64,000 bases of DNA from JBBECJ01 sp963763325 (lineage in GTDB: Bacteria; Chloroflexota; Chloroflexia; Thermomicrobiales; CFX8): NCBI GenBank assembly GCA_963763325.1, contig CAVXOL010000024.1:806001-870000 (forward strand). Direction: 5' to 3'. The translations under genes and the position numbers were made by a program. The notes beneath the pieces were generated by a model, which saw nothing but the letters and a program-made list of their open reading frames with translations, searched no databases and was not told where the DNA came from. Shown piece after piece: positions 25,751-34,964 of this stretch (the stretch's first letter is position 1; each line of letters opens with the position of its first letter).

Positions 25751-26869
25751 GTGACCGAGAGTAAGCAGGGATTCGACACAACCGCGCGGCTCGCGCCGCT
25801 CCAGGCGCTGCTGGATCGCTTCGTCACAGAAGGGCAGGTCGAGGGAGCAGCCGTCGCCGTCGCACAGGGCGGAGCACAGGTCGCCGAGTTGTATGCAGGC
25901 AATGCCGCACCGGGCCGGGTAGCGACGACCGACACGCTTTGGCCGTTGGCATCAATCTCGAAGGTCTACACGGCAGCCGTTATGATGGCGCTGGTCGAGC
26001 GCGGGATGCTGACGCTCTCGATGACGGCACGCAGCGTTCTGCCTGAGTTCGACGGCGGCGGGCGCGAGACCGTTAGTCTTCGCCAGTTGTTGACGCACAC
26101 TTCAGGCGTCGTATACGAATCGCCCGAGATGGAACAACGACTCCTGGATCAACTCTCGCTCGACGAGATCGTCGACGAGGCATACACGTACCCGTTGCTT
26201 TTTGCGCCCGGCACACGGCTCTCGTACAGCGACTACAACTATGCGCTGTTGGGCAGGATCGCGTCGGTCGTCGCGGGAGAGCCCTTCCCGAAGCTTGTTC
26301 GCGAGCTGGTGCTGGAGCCGGGCAAGCTTGGCGATACGTTCATGCCACCACCGCGCAGTGAGTATCACCGGCTGGCGCGGGTCGTCGAGCCGCTCGCCTA
26401 CGGCACCGAGAGCGACATGTACAACTCGTCCTACGCGCTCGACCTGGCCCACCCTGCCTTCGGGACAGTCGCGACGGCCGGCGACCTGCTGCGCTTTGGG
26501 CTACTCTTCACGCTGAACAGCACCGATCAGCTCCTCTCAGCAGCGACGATTCAGACGATGACGAGCGACCAGACTGGTGGACGAACGGCAGGAGAATCCT
26601 TCGGCCCTGAACCGGAGGCGATTCGCCCCTGGGGGCTCGGCTTCATGGTCAAGGGCACGACTGGCTTCGGGGGCGATTTACTATCACCATCGACCTTCGG
26701 ACACGGCGGTGCCAGCGGCTGCATCCTGCAGGTCGATCCAGTCACGGACATCGCGATCGCCTATGTCTCCAACAAGCACGCCCGAACCGGCCGCGAACCG
26801 TTCACGAAGCGCCAGATCAGTGTCTGCAATGTCGCGGCGGCAGCGTTGACGAGGGATGTAGGGACGTAG
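25751..26869 (+). CDS. Serine hydrolase of the class C beta-lactamase/esterase family
   Basis: A 372-residue protein from a GTG with GGAAGG about seven bases upstream. The Ser-x-x-Lys motif lies in LASISKVYTAAVM (about residue 76), the Tyr motif in YSDYNYALLG (family consensus Y-x-N, here YSD) and the third box in FGHGGASGC. No signal peptide is seen, so an intracellular esterase, amidase or D-aminopeptidase is likelier than an exported beta-lactamase. The C-terminal TRDVGT is encoded by the palindromic repeat, whose TAG is the stop codon. Confidence 0.82.
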   Translation: MTESKQGFDTTARLAPLQALLDRFVTEGQVEGAAVAVAQGGAQVAELYAGNAAPGRVATTDTLWPLASISKVYTAAVMMALVERGMLTLSMTARSVLPEFDGGGRETVSLRQLLTHTSGVVYESPEMEQRLLDQLSLDEIVDEAYTYPLLFAPGTRLSYSDYNYALLGRIASVVAGEPFPKLVRELVLEPGKLGDTFMPPPRSEYHRLARVVEPLAYGTESDMYNSSYALDLAHPAFGTVATAGDLLRFGLLFTLNSTDQLLSAATIQTMTSDQTGGRTAGESFGPEPEAIRPWGLGFMVKGTTGFGGDLLSPSTFGHGGASGCILQVDPVTDIAIAYVSNKHARTGREPFTKRQISVCNVAAAALTRDVGT

Positions 26870-26970
26870 GGACCTAGGGATGTAGGGATTCTGGAACATC
26901 GACTCGGAGCGCCGTGCTGAATACGGACGATCTCTCTGAGTCCCTCTGTCCCTACATCCCTACGTCCCTC
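26851..26970. repeat. Palindromic repeat of the GAGGGATGTAGGG family (copy 2)
   Basis: Arms 26851-26880 and 26941-26970 match at 26 of 30 positions with a 60-nt spacer. Like copy 1, it lies where two genes converge; it supplies the last codons and the stop of the serine hydrolase and reaches the stop of the PPOX-family gene. Confidence 0.8.
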
Positions 26971-27376
26971 AGGCCATCGACACGCGCTCGGGTTGAACGC
27001 TGAGGACCACGTAGTTGCCGGTTGCGGAGAGCGTGGATGCTACCCAGGCGTCGCCGTCCGCTTGACCCATGTAGCGCTGGGCGAGTATACGAAACTCGTC
27101 GCGGGCGAGGTCGGCATCCGGAATCACCGAGGCGCTGCCACGGACCTGTATGAACGAGTACGGGTTGTCAGGGTCGATGACGGTGACGGCCACGCGGGGA
27201 TCACGCAGGATGTTGCGAGCCTTGACCGACGACCCCTCGCACGCCATCCGCAGCGTCTCACCGTCGCGCCGGTACCAGATCGCGGTGGCCTGTGGACTAC
27301 CGTCGGCCATCAGCGTCGCCAGTGTCGCGAACGCGACCTTATCGAGCAGGTCCCGTTCAGCCTGGGAGAGTGCCAT
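26969..27376 (-). CDS. PPOX-class (pyridoxamine oxidase-like) split-barrel flavin/F420 protein
   Basis: A 135-residue protein with AAAGGAG before the ATG. The phrases FATLATLMADGSPQATAIWY, then VKARNILRDPRVAVTVIDPDNPY, are typical of the split-barrel family that includes PdxH-like and F420-dependent enzymes. Together with the deazaflavin-type protein at 11231-11614 it suggests that the host uses F420, although no F420 synthesis gene is in the window. The substrate is unknown. Confidence 0.8.
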   Translation of the reverse strand: MALSQAERDLLDKVAFATLATLMADGSPQATAIWYRRDGETLRMACEGSSVKARNILRDPRVAVTVIDPDNPYSFIQVRGSASVIPDADLARDEFRILAQRYMGQADGDAWVASTLSATGNYVVLSVQPERVSMA

Positions 27377-27489
27377 CGTCGGCTCCTTTCATGCACATTC
27401 AGCCAGTCAGGATGCCGTCTATCCTGCACTGGTTCGAACAGATAGACAACGGCCAGCCGGACGGATTGCAATGACGACGAGGAACAACC

Positions 27490-27894
27490 ATGACTGTCGA
27501 GGCCAACAAGGAACTGATCCGTCGCTACTTCGAATCGTGGAATGCGAACGACGTTGCCGCGCTAGATGACCTGATCGCGGTCGATGCGATCGACCACATG
27601 GCCTATGAACGCCAGCAGGCCGGACGAGAAGGGTACCGCGACTTCTACCGAACCTGGCATTGCGCGTTTCCTGGCTTCCAGGCCGTCATTGAGGACATGA
27701 TCGCGGAGGGTGATCGCGTTGCGACGCGCTGGACCTTCCGGGGCCGGCATCTGGGCGAGTACAACGGCATCGCACCGACCGGACGGGATGTCTCGTTTCA
27801 GGCGGTCTCGATCCAGCGAATCGCGAACGGCGTCGTCACCGAGGAGTGGTTCATCGCTGACAGCCAGGCGTTCATGCAGCAGTTGAGGAGCTGA
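27490..27894 (+). CDS. SnoaL-like ester cyclase/NTF2-fold protein
   Basis: A 134-residue protein with GAGGA before the ATG. NKELIRRYFESWNANDVAALDDL at the N-terminus, DFYRTWHCAFPGFQAVIEDMIAEGDRVATRW in the middle and the Asp/His positions of the cone fold match the SnoaL/ester-cyclase group (DUF4440 relatives). It resembles the protein at 31824-32234, and the two are probably paralogues. No signal peptide. Substrate unknown. Confidence 0.8.
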   Translation: MTVEANKELIRRYFESWNANDVAALDDLIAVDAIDHMAYERQQAGREGYRDFYRTWHCAFPGFQAVIEDMIAEGDRVATRWTFRGRHLGEYNGIAPTGRDVSFQAVSIQRIANGVVTEEWFIADSQAFMQQLRS

Positions 27895-28030
27895 CAGGCG
27901 CCAGGTCTCACAGGGCATCGTTTCAGGAATGAGCCGCGCGACCAATGCGTTATTGGACGTTGCGGCTTTCGCATGACGCGGCCATGCTGCGACTCGGTAC
28001 TCGACACGGGATATTCAGAACAGGGCTCAG

Positions 28031-29290
28031 ATGCAGGCATGGCTCGGCAAGCGGATCTATTACGGGTGGGTTGTCGTCGGCGTGACGGCACTGACGTTAC
28101 TAGTGGCATCGGGAGTTCGGGCGGCCTCGGGCGTGTTGGTTAAGCCGCTCGAAAGCGATCTCGGCTGGAGCCGGTCATCGATCTCGTTCGCGATTTCGGT
28201 CGGTCTGGTTCTGTATGGGTTGGCTGGACCACTCGGCGGCGCGCTGATGGACCGCTATGGCCCGCGACGTCTGATGCTGGCCGGGCTGGCACTGACAACC
28301 GTTTCGTCGATTGTGACGGCTGCTTCTTCGGCGCTCTGGCAGTTCACCGCCGTCTGGGGAGCGCTTGGTGGGTTAGGTACCGGAGTCGTTGCTGTCGTGC
28401 TGGGAGCGACGGTCGCCAACCGCTGGTTCGTCAAGCGCCGTGGCCTGGCAATCGGTATTTTCGGCGCGGCGACGTCAGCCGGCCAGTTGATCTTCGTCCC
28501 ACTGCTGATCTGGATCGTCGAGGGCAGCGGCTGGCGCGGGGCTGTCCTGCTGCTCGCGATCGCGACGGCGACGTTGCTTGGGCCGGTCATGTTGCTGATG
28601 AGGGATGCTCCGTCCGATCTGGGTCTGCGCCCGCTTGGCGGGACCGATGAGCCGGAAGCGCCACAGATGGCCCGGACAGGAAGCGTGATGCGCGGAGCGG
28701 TGCGTGTCCCGGAGTTCTGGCTGCTAGCGGGCAGCTTCTTCATCTGTGGGGCGACTTCGACCGGGCTGATCGGGACGCACTTCCTGCCGCATTCGACTGA
28801 TGAGGGCATATCAGAAGGAACGGCTGCCGTCGTCCTGGCGATCATGGGCGGCATGAACTTCGTTGGGACAATCGCCTCCGGCTGGCTGACCGACCGCTAC
28901 GACCCGCGCAAGCTTCTGGCGAGCTACTACGTCTTCCGTGGCCTGTCGCTCTTCCTGCTACCGTTCGTGACCAGTACGCAAGGGCTGGCGATCTTCGCCA
29001 TCTTCTTCGGTCTGGACTACATCGCAACCGTCCCACCAACGGTCAGCTTGACGGCTGACATCTTTGGACGGCGTAATATCGGCACCGTCTTCGGCTGGAT
29101 CTTCGCGGCCCACATGATCGGCGCGGCGGTAGCGGCCTGGCTGGGAGGACTCGCCCGTGACATGCTCGGCGACTATCAGGTGGCGTTCCTGACGGCTGGG
29201 GCATTCGCCCTCGTTGGTGGGGTGATGGCAATGCGGATCAATCGCGAGGAACGGCTGGTTTCGGAGCCGGTGATTGTCGCTGCGACGTAG
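28031..29290 (+). CDS. Major facilitator superfamily transporter (OxlT/monocarboxylate-like)
   Basis: A 419-residue protein with about twelve hydrophobic helices. The loop LMDRYGPRRLMLAGL after helix 2 is the MFS motif G-x-x-x-D-R-x-G-x-R, repeated as GWLTDRYDPRKLLASYYV after helix 8. The N-terminal YYGWVVVGVTALTLLVASGVR and SWSRSS-like loop (LGWSRSSISFA) suit the oxalate/formate or monocarboxylate porter group. The substrate is unknown. The ribosome site is weak (AGGG). It follows the ester-cyclase-like gene after a 136-nt gap without other features. Confidence 0.82.
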   Translation: MQAWLGKRIYYGWVVVGVTALTLLVASGVRAASGVLVKPLESDLGWSRSSISFAISVGLVLYGLAGPLGGALMDRYGPRRLMLAGLALTTVSSIVTAASSALWQFTAVWGALGGLGTGVVAVVLGATVANRWFVKRRGLAIGIFGAATSAGQLIFVPLLIWIVEGSGWRGAVLLLAIATATLLGPVMLLMRDAPSDLGLRPLGGTDEPEAPQMARTGSVMRGAVRVPEFWLLAGSFFICGATSTGLIGTHFLPHSTDEGISEGTAAVVLAIMGGMNFVGTIASGWLTDRYDPRKLLASYYVFRGLSLFLLPFVTSTQGLAIFAIFFGLDYIATVPPTVSLTADIFGRRNIGTVFGWIFAAHMIGAAVAAWLGGLARDMLGDYQVAFLTAGAFALVGGVMAMRINREERLVSEPVIVAAT

Positions 29291-29635
29291 CATTCAATGC
29301 GGAATGACCGTCCCCGTCCTGGAAGCGGCCGCGTCCTGTACCAGGATTGGGACGACGCGAGCCGGCGGTGCCATCATCAAGCAACCGACGTGTCATAGCC
29401 GATGCCCAGGAGGATGAGGCCGAGCCGCTCGGACTCCGTCGCGGCGGGGCTGGGGAGTTGCTGAGCATCGTTGGCGGGAGAGCGATGCTGCACCGCGCGC
29501 TGCTTCCGCTCGGACGCGGGTGTTGGTTGTCGGTACAGCGTTCGCAGGGCAAGGCCCGGCTCAGCACACGCGGTTTGTGCCGCGTGCGTCGTCGTCAGGT
29601 TCATGGTTCCCCCGTCCAGGCGGGTATCGCGAGAA
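29291..29635. other. Intergenic region with a rearranged repeat fragment and a doubtful small frame
   Basis: A fragment related to the palindrome at 4941-5117 (GGCCGCGTCCTGTACC) lies near 29328-29343, without a complete mirror arm. A 75-codon frame on the minus strand (29377-29604, MNLTTTHAAQ...) is possible but has no clear ribosome site or recognised domain. No other feature is seen in these 345 nt. Confidence 0.4.
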
Positions 29636-30280
29636 TCAGCTCCGCAGGTAGGTCAGGACCGCCAGCACCCTTCGGTGTGTTGCGTCGGCCGGCGGCAGAC
29701 CGAGCTTCGAAAAGATGTTGCTCACGTGCTTCTCAACGGCTCCGTCCGAAACGGAGAGCGAGTCGGCGATCGAGCTGTTGGAACGTCCTTCGGCCATCAG
29801 CGCCAAGACCTCGTGCTCGCGCGGTGTCAGGTCTTCCAGCAGGTTGCCGCGCCGTCGCCGTGCCATCAATTGGTTTACGACTTCCGGGTCGAGCACGGTC
29901 CCCCCCTCCGCGACCTGACGGACTGCCTGGACGAACTGCCCGACGTCAGCGATGCGATCCTTGAGCAGGTATCCGACTCCGTCCGCGCCTCCTTCCAGCA
30001 ATTCGCTCGCGTAGCGTTCCTCGACATACTGGGATAACACCAGTACGGCACTTTCTGGGACACGTTGGCGGGCTTCAATCGCTGCCCGGAGGCCCTCGTC
30101 GCGGAAGCTCGGCGGCATTCGGACATCGACGATTGAGATCTGCGGACGGTGCTGCTCGACGGCTTCAACCAGTGCCGGCCCATCTCCGACGGCGGCGACC
30201 ACCTCGAATCCAGCGTCCTTCAGCAGACGGACGATTCCCTCGCGTAACAGGACGGAATCCTCGGCGATCACAACTCTCAT
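29636..30280 (-). CDS. NarL/FixJ-family response regulator
   Basis: A 214-residue regulator. The receiver has the acidic pair AED at 6-8, the phospho-acceptor Asp near 52 (SIVDVRMPP) and the Lys in LLKD. The C-terminal LuxR helix-turn-helix is DLTPREHEVLALMAEGRSN followed by SIADSLSVSDGAVEKHVSNI. It lies immediately 3' of the histidine kinase, with a four-base ATGA overlap, so they form one two-component system. The target genes cannot be read from sequence, and no strong direct repeat operator was noticed nearby. Confidence 0.9.
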   Translation of the reverse strand: MRVVIAEDSVLLREGIVRLLKDAGFEVVAAVGDGPALVEAVEQHRPQISIVDVRMPPSFRDEGLRAAIEARQRVPESAVLVLSQYVEERYASELLEGGADGVGYLLKDRIADVGQFVQAVRQVAEGGTVLDPEVVNQLMARRRRGNLLEDLTPREHEVLALMAEGRSNSSIADSLSVSDGAVEKHVSNIFSKLGLPPADATHRRVLAVLTYLRS

Positions 30281-31588
30281 GACAGTGGCATATCCGCTCG
30301 TACGATCGTCGGCCCGCCCTCCGGGCTGTCGACGGTGAGTCTGCCATCCAGCGCTCCAACCCGGTCGGCCAGACCGGACAAGCCGGTTCCGTTGCCGATC
30401 GTCGCGCCCCCGACGCCGTTATCGATGATCTCGACCAGCAGCCGGTTGCCGAGCCGGTAGATGCGGACGAGTGCCTCGGTCGCCTGGCTGTGGCGGGCGA
30501 TGTTGGTCAGCGACTCGGCCACGACGAAGTAGGCGGCCGACTCGATCGCTTCGGATGGTCGCTCTTCGAGCCGGACATCGACCGAGACAGGGATCGTGCT
30601 GCGTCCGGCCAGGCGCCGAGACAGCCGCGTCAAGGCCGCGGTCGGTCAGAACGGCGGGATGGATACCCCGGACCAGGTTACGGATCTCGACCAGCGCCCG
30701 CTTTGACTCCTCGTGTGCCTCGACGACCAGCGCCTGGGCGGCTTCGGGATCGGTTTCCATCTTCTCGCGGGCCATTCCGAGGTCCATCGCCAGCTTGACG
30801 AGCTGCTGCTGGGCGCCGTCGTGCAGGTCGCGCTCGATTCGCCGTCGCTCGGAGAGAGAGACATCGACGGCCTGGGTGCGGCTGGCGGTCAGGTGCGTCA
30901 CCTGCTGGGTCAACTCCTGCTCCCGGTTCGTGCCAAGCAGCGCTTTCGCCAGATGAGCGTGTCCGCGTCCGATGCCGACGAGGACGTAGGGCATCGCCAG
31001 CAGAAGTGGAATTCCGACTAGCGCCAAGCCAAACGCCTCGACCGCGCCGATGTGACCAAACCAATCAGGACCGAACCAATGAAGTGTGTCTGTCCAGTAC
31101 CAGATCGGGGTCAGCAAGAACTGGAACGGGATGGTGACGATGACGGTGGCGATGACGAACTCAGCCAGCCCGATCGGAAACAGCAGGAAGAGGTAGAGCA
31201 GGTCCAGCCAGGTTCGGTCGTCCTTCACTCGGGTCCAGATGTGGCGCCAGAACGATGTGCCAGCCGGAACTGGCTTGTATGGATCGCGGATGTTGGTTCC
31301 GAGCAGCGCATTGACACGCCAGCGCTCGGCCTTGGCGCCACCGATCCAGAGGTACATCGTGCCGACGAGGATCGGCAGTCCAATCAGCGTGACTGCCAGT
31401 CCGCCACCGGTGGCAAGCAGGCTCACGAGGACGACGAACCAGAACACTCCGACGACGAACGAGGTGATCATGAAGAGCAATGCCAGCCACGGCTCGCCGG
31501 TCGCCATCAACCGGAATGGGTTGGCGGGCAGGCTGGGGCGCGACTGCGTTGTCGCGCCGGACGCTGAAGATGAAGCAGGTACTGACAC
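30277..31588 (-). pseudogene. Sensor histidine kinase, NarL-system type (one inserted base)
   Basis: From the GTG at 31588 (AAGGA nine bases upstream): four or more membrane segments form an N-terminal membrane sensor of the kind often paired with NarL systems. The dimerisation/phospho-acceptor helix SERRRIERDLHDGAQQQLV (His in RDLHDGAQ) follows, then a short HATPase domain with ESLTNIARHSQA, IIDNGVGGA and GTGLSGLADRVGAL. The frame breaks near 30626 after DRGLDAA; removing one base continues as LSRRLAGRSTIPVSV. The repaired total is about 436 residues. An upstream ATG at 31660 would add 24 codons. The gene is probably intact in vivo. Confidence 0.85.
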
Positions 31589-31823
31589 GTTCCTGAATCC
31601 TTCCAGGGAGCCGGGCCGCGCTCGCCGTTGAACGCGCCCGGCCTCCAAACCAACTGTCACCAGTCTACGGATCAGGTCCGGATTCCGAAATGGAGGCTTC
31701 TGGAGATTTCAGGGTAGGGTTATCCCTACCATCTGCGTGCTCATTCGTCCGCTAGAATGCGTTCACATCGCCCAACATCGACCTGTCGCTGCCAACCGTC
31801 GCCCAGAGGATTGCTGACCACCC

Positions 31824-32234
31824 ATGAGCGAAGCAAACAAGCAGATCGTCCGACGATTCATGGAGGAGGTCTGGAACCTGTTGCGACTGGACGTTGCCGA
31901 TGAACTGGTCCACCCATTGTATGAGAACAGCGAGGGAATGGGACCGGAAGCCGTCAAGCGCAACGTGCGCGCGTTCAGGACGGCCTTCCCCGACCTGCAC
32001 GACACAATCGAACAGTTGATCGCTGAAGGTGATTTCGTCGCCGCCCGCATCACGCGGAACGGAACCCACCTCGGCACCTTTCGCGACGTGTACGAAGCCT
32101 CTGGTCGAACCATGTCGATCTCCGAACTGTGTCTCTGGCGAATCGAAGACGGCAAGCTGCGCGAAGGCTGGTTCGCCGCCCACGAGATCAGCCTCCGAAA
32201 ACAACTCGGAGTCATGCCGGAGAACTTCCGCTAG
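31824..32234 (+). CDS. SnoaL-like ester cyclase/NTF2-fold protein
   Basis: A 136-residue protein. NKQIVRRFMEEVWNLLRLDVADEL is the N-terminal helix of the family, and AVKRNVRAFRTAFPDLHDTIEQLIAEGDFVAARITRNGTHLGTF occupies the centre; the general layout repeats that of the protein at 27490-27894. The nearest SD-like element (GAGGA) is 13 nt from the ATG, so the start could differ. Function and substrate are unknown. It is divergent from the histidine kinase gene. Confidence 0.78.
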   Translation: MSEANKQIVRRFMEEVWNLLRLDVADELVHPLYENSEGMGPEAVKRNVRAFRTAFPDLHDTIEQLIAEGDFVAARITRNGTHLGTFRDVYEASGRTMSISELCLWRIEDGKLREGWFAAHEISLRKQLGVMPENFR

Positions 32235-32415
32235 CATGCTTTCGTCCAATTCTCGGTAGCGCCAGTTGGGCCGTAGCCGACCGTGCAGTGGACACAGCTG
32301 GTCGGGATCGCCGACACTGTGTCGGTTCTCCTGAGTGGAACCAATCGAGTGCGACGCACGTCTATCTGACATCACGTACATTGAAACCCGACGGCACGGA
32401 CGAAAGGCGAACGCC

Positions 32416-34209
32416 ATGACGAGCCGACTCGGACTTCTGACCGCCAGCCTTGTGTTGCTGGCATCGTTCGTTGTTGCCTGCGGCGGGAATGACGAATCGC
32501 CCACCTCGACTCCAGTTCCGACGGAAGTGAGTGCAACGGCTGTTGGTGACGCTGCCCCGACAGCCACAGAGTCGGTCACTGCGGCGGCGAGTCCTGATGC
32601 GACAGCAACACGAAGCCTGTCACCGACGGCCACACGGGAACCGACTCCTGCGGAGACTCCCAATGTTCCAACTGGCGAATCAGGTAACTCAGAGATCTAT
32701 GTCATGAACGCCGACGGAACCGAGCAGCGCCGGCTGACGGACGCGCCAACGCTGGAAGTGAGTCCGGCGTGGTCGCCCGACGGGAGCTTGTTGGCGTACG
32801 TCAGTCATGAGGGCTTCGAGGGCGCCGTCCTCTACGTCATGAACGCGGACGGCTCCAACCCGCGTCGCTTGATGGCCGGCGTCGCATCGCGGCCTGTCTG
32901 GTCGCCGGACGGGCGGCAGATCGCAATTAGCGCAATTGATAGCGAGGTGCAGCACCAGCAGATCCATGTCGTCGCTGTTGATGGCTCCGGCACGTTGCGA
33001 TTGACCAGCCACGAGAATGTTCCAACGGCGTCCCTCTCGACGGGCAACGTCGATCCGGCCTGGTCGCCAAATGGGACCCAAATCGCATTCATAGCCACAC
33101 AACTTGATGGTCCGAGCGAGGTACACGTCATGAACGCGGATGGGACCAACGTCCGGCAGATGACCGACTCGCCAATCCGCAAGACGAGTCCGGTCTGGTC
33201 GCCGGATGGGTCACGGATCGCTTACTCGACCGACGAGGGCGGCGCCGACATCTGGGTCATCCGAGCCGACGGAAGCGATCAACGGAACCTCACCAACAGC
33301 CCGCTGGTCGAGATTAACCCGAGTTGGTCTCCCGACGGTGAGACGATCGCCTTCGCAAGCCAGACCGAAACCGGTGAGAACCAGATCGTCGTCATCGGCG
33401 CCGACGGCGCAAATCCGCGCGTCATCGCGGATGAACTGTTGCACGTCGAGCGCCTCGACTGGTCGGAGGATGGATCGCAGATCCTGTTCGGGATGTTTCA
33501 AGAGCAAGGCAGTGTCGGCATCTTCGTGGTGGACTCCGATGGAAGCGATCTCCGGCCACTCACCGACTCGACTACAAACGACGGCGAACCCAGTTGGTCT
33601 CCGGACGGCACGCTGATCGCCTTCAGCAGCAAGCGCGACGGTGGACAACCTGTCATGTGCAGTTGGAGCTCGTATGACGACTACATCGCAGTCGACAGTC
33701 TTGAGGGTCTCGCCTGGATGTCGCGGTTGATAGTTGCTGGACCGATCGTCGAAGAGCTTGGGTCCGCATTCGGTGGGCCGGGCCACCGGGACATGGATGG
33801 AGCGCGAACGATCTATACGGATTTCATCCTCGAGGTCGAACAGCAGTACCGAGGAGAGCCGCTGGAACGAGTCCAACTCCGCGTCAGCGGCGGGACGATC
33901 GGAGACTGCGTCCAAACCGTTGATCCGACCGTCACGCTGGCGCAAGGCATGCGTGTCCTGCTCTTCCTTTTTGAGGAGCACGTTGAAGGAGATTTGCCGC
34001 CTGCCTACTTCGTCAGTCCGATCGGAGCCTGGACAGTTAGCGACGATGGCACGATCTCATCGGCAGATCAGGGCAACAACCCTGCCGGAGGCGATGGAAT
34101 GACGGTCGACGAGGTTGGCACGCTGGTGATTGAGACGCTGGCGGGGCCGCCGTCGTCTGACGCGCACTGGATCGTCCCGATCGACGAAGCACCAGCGACG
34201 CCACAGTAG
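32416..34209 (+). CDS. Secreted lipoprotein with PD40 beta-propeller and a C-terminal domain
   Basis: From the ATG at 32416 it has 597 residues. The signal peptide (LGLLTASLVLLASFVVACGG) ends in a lipobox, with the Cys at about residue 20. A Thr/Pro/Ser-rich linker (residues about 25-85) precedes seven to eight propeller blades of the PD40 type (AWSPDGSLLAYVS, VWSPDGRQIAIS, AWSPNGTQIAFIA, VWSPDGSRIAYST, SWSPDGETIAFAS, SWSPDGTLIAFSS). The last 170 residues form a different domain beginning CSWSSYDDYIAVDSLEGLAWM and containing QLRVSGGTIGDC, which I do not recognise. It is anchored outside the membrane and probably binds proteins or polymers. The propeller resembles that in the kinase-like protein at 38000. 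Confidence 0.8.
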   Translation: MTSRLGLLTASLVLLASFVVACGGNDESPTSTPVPTEVSATAVGDAAPTATESVTAAASPDATATRSLSPTATREPTPAETPNVPTGESGNSEIYVMNADGTEQRRLTDAPTLEVSPAWSPDGSLLAYVSHEGFEGAVLYVMNADGSNPRRLMAGVASRPVWSPDGRQIAISAIDSEVQHQQIHVVAVDGSGTLRLTSHENVPTASLSTGNVDPAWSPNGTQIAFIATQLDGPSEVHVMNADGTNVRQMTDSPIRKTSPVWSPDGSRIAYSTDEGGADIWVIRADGSDQRNLTNSPLVEINPSWSPDGETIAFASQTETGENQIVVIGADGANPRVIADELLHVERLDWSEDGSQILFGMFQEQGSVGIFVVDSDGSDLRPLTDSTTNDGEPSWSPDGTLIAFSSKRDGGQPVMCSWSSYDDYIAVDSLEGLAWMSRLIVAGPIVEELGSAFGGPGHRDMDGARTIYTDFILEVEQQYRGEPLERVQLRVSGGTIGDCVQTVDPTVTLAQGMRVLLFLFEEHVEGDLPPAYFVSPIGAWTVSDDGTISSADQGNNPAGGDGMTVDEVGTLVIETLAGPPSSDAHWIVPIDEAPATPQ

Positions 34210-34247
34210 CTGCGGCACGGTTGCGACGGCGGCACGACAATGACCCG

Positions 34248-34784
34248 CTACAGCTCAAACTCGAACGTCAGACCAAGTTCCGCGTGATAGTCCACGACCT
34301 GTGTGAGTTGCCAGTCTGCTCGCTCGCGTGTCTCTAAGTCATGTTGGGTGTCGTGCGAGGTGACGATGACGATCTCGGATGATGGAGGGAAGAGCGGGTA
34401 GCGATCCGGTGAATGCCAGGCGCCAGCCTTCAGGACATACCCGCACGAGCCATCGATGATGAAGGCGCGCACATCGTCAGGAGCCGGTGTCGCGTCCCCT
34501 TCCGTCGGCGCGGCGACGGCGATGATGGCCGGAACCCCACCAAGCGGGATGAAGGTCTGGGTGACGTTCAGATGTCGCTCCAGCGTCGTGCAGCGCATGC
34601 CGACGTAGCGACTGCTGAGTGTCATGATGAGCGGTAACCCGGTTGCCTCGTAGCTGGCTTTCCAGCCAACGCTGGTGTTGCCGACGAAATCAGGCGACCG
34701 TTGGCTGAGACCGAGCACCTCGCCAAACGGGGCGAACACTTCCGGTGCGAGCAGTTCGGCCTTGATGCGGACGATGCGATCCAT
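34248..34784 (-). CDS. Ureidoglycolate lyase-family protein
   Basis: From the ATG at 34784, with AGGAG upstream, there are 178 residues; the frame begins 18 codons earlier without a ribosome site. LLAPEVFAPFGEVLGL near the N-terminus, RHLNVTQTFIPLGGVPAIIAVAAP in the middle and FIIDGSCGYVLKAGAWHSPDRYPLFP fit the cupin fold of AllA-type ureidoglycolate lyase, the last step of allantoin breakdown. No other purine-catabolism gene is in the window, so a related cupin function is possible. It is divergent from the cystathionine-synthase-type gene. Confidence 0.7.
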   Translation of the reverse strand: MDRIVRIKAELLAPEVFAPFGEVLGLSQRSPDFVGNTSVGWKASYEATGLPLIMTLSSRYVGMRCTTLERHLNVTQTFIPLGGVPAIIAVAAPTEGDATPAPDDVRAFIIDGSCGYVLKAGAWHSPDRYPLFPPSSEIVIVTSHDTQHDLETRERADWQLTQVVDYHAELGLTFEFEL

Positions 34785-34867
34785 TCCGGACTCCTGTCGG
34801 TAACGTTTCAGACTGGCTGACAGCAACGGGAGGTGCACAGAACAGCATAGGGCAATCTCGCCATCTT

Positions 34868-34960
34868 GTTACAATCCATCTGATATCAGCGGCGGGATGC
34901 GGCCCGCCGCCCACCCGTGCAGCGTGTATCTGGAAGGGGGGCGGCTCAGCGCCGAGCCGC
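34868..34960 (+). promoter_or_regulatory. Promoter -10 and structured leader of the CBS-type gene
   Basis: TACAAT (34870-34875) is a good -10, with no clear -35. The leader has two strong hairpins: GCGGCGGG/CCCGCCGC (34889-34896 with 34903-34910) and GCGGCTC/GAGCCGC (34941-34947 with 34954-34960). The only purine-rich SD candidate, GGAAGGGGGG (34932-34941), lies before the second hairpin, whose folding would bring it within a few bases of the ATG at 34965. Confidence 0.4.
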
Positions 34961-34964
34961 GCAG

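Noticed and set aside
29377..29604. 75-codon minus-strand frame
   Set aside because: There is only weak ribosome-site support and no recognised motif, so it is kept only as a note within the intergenic region.
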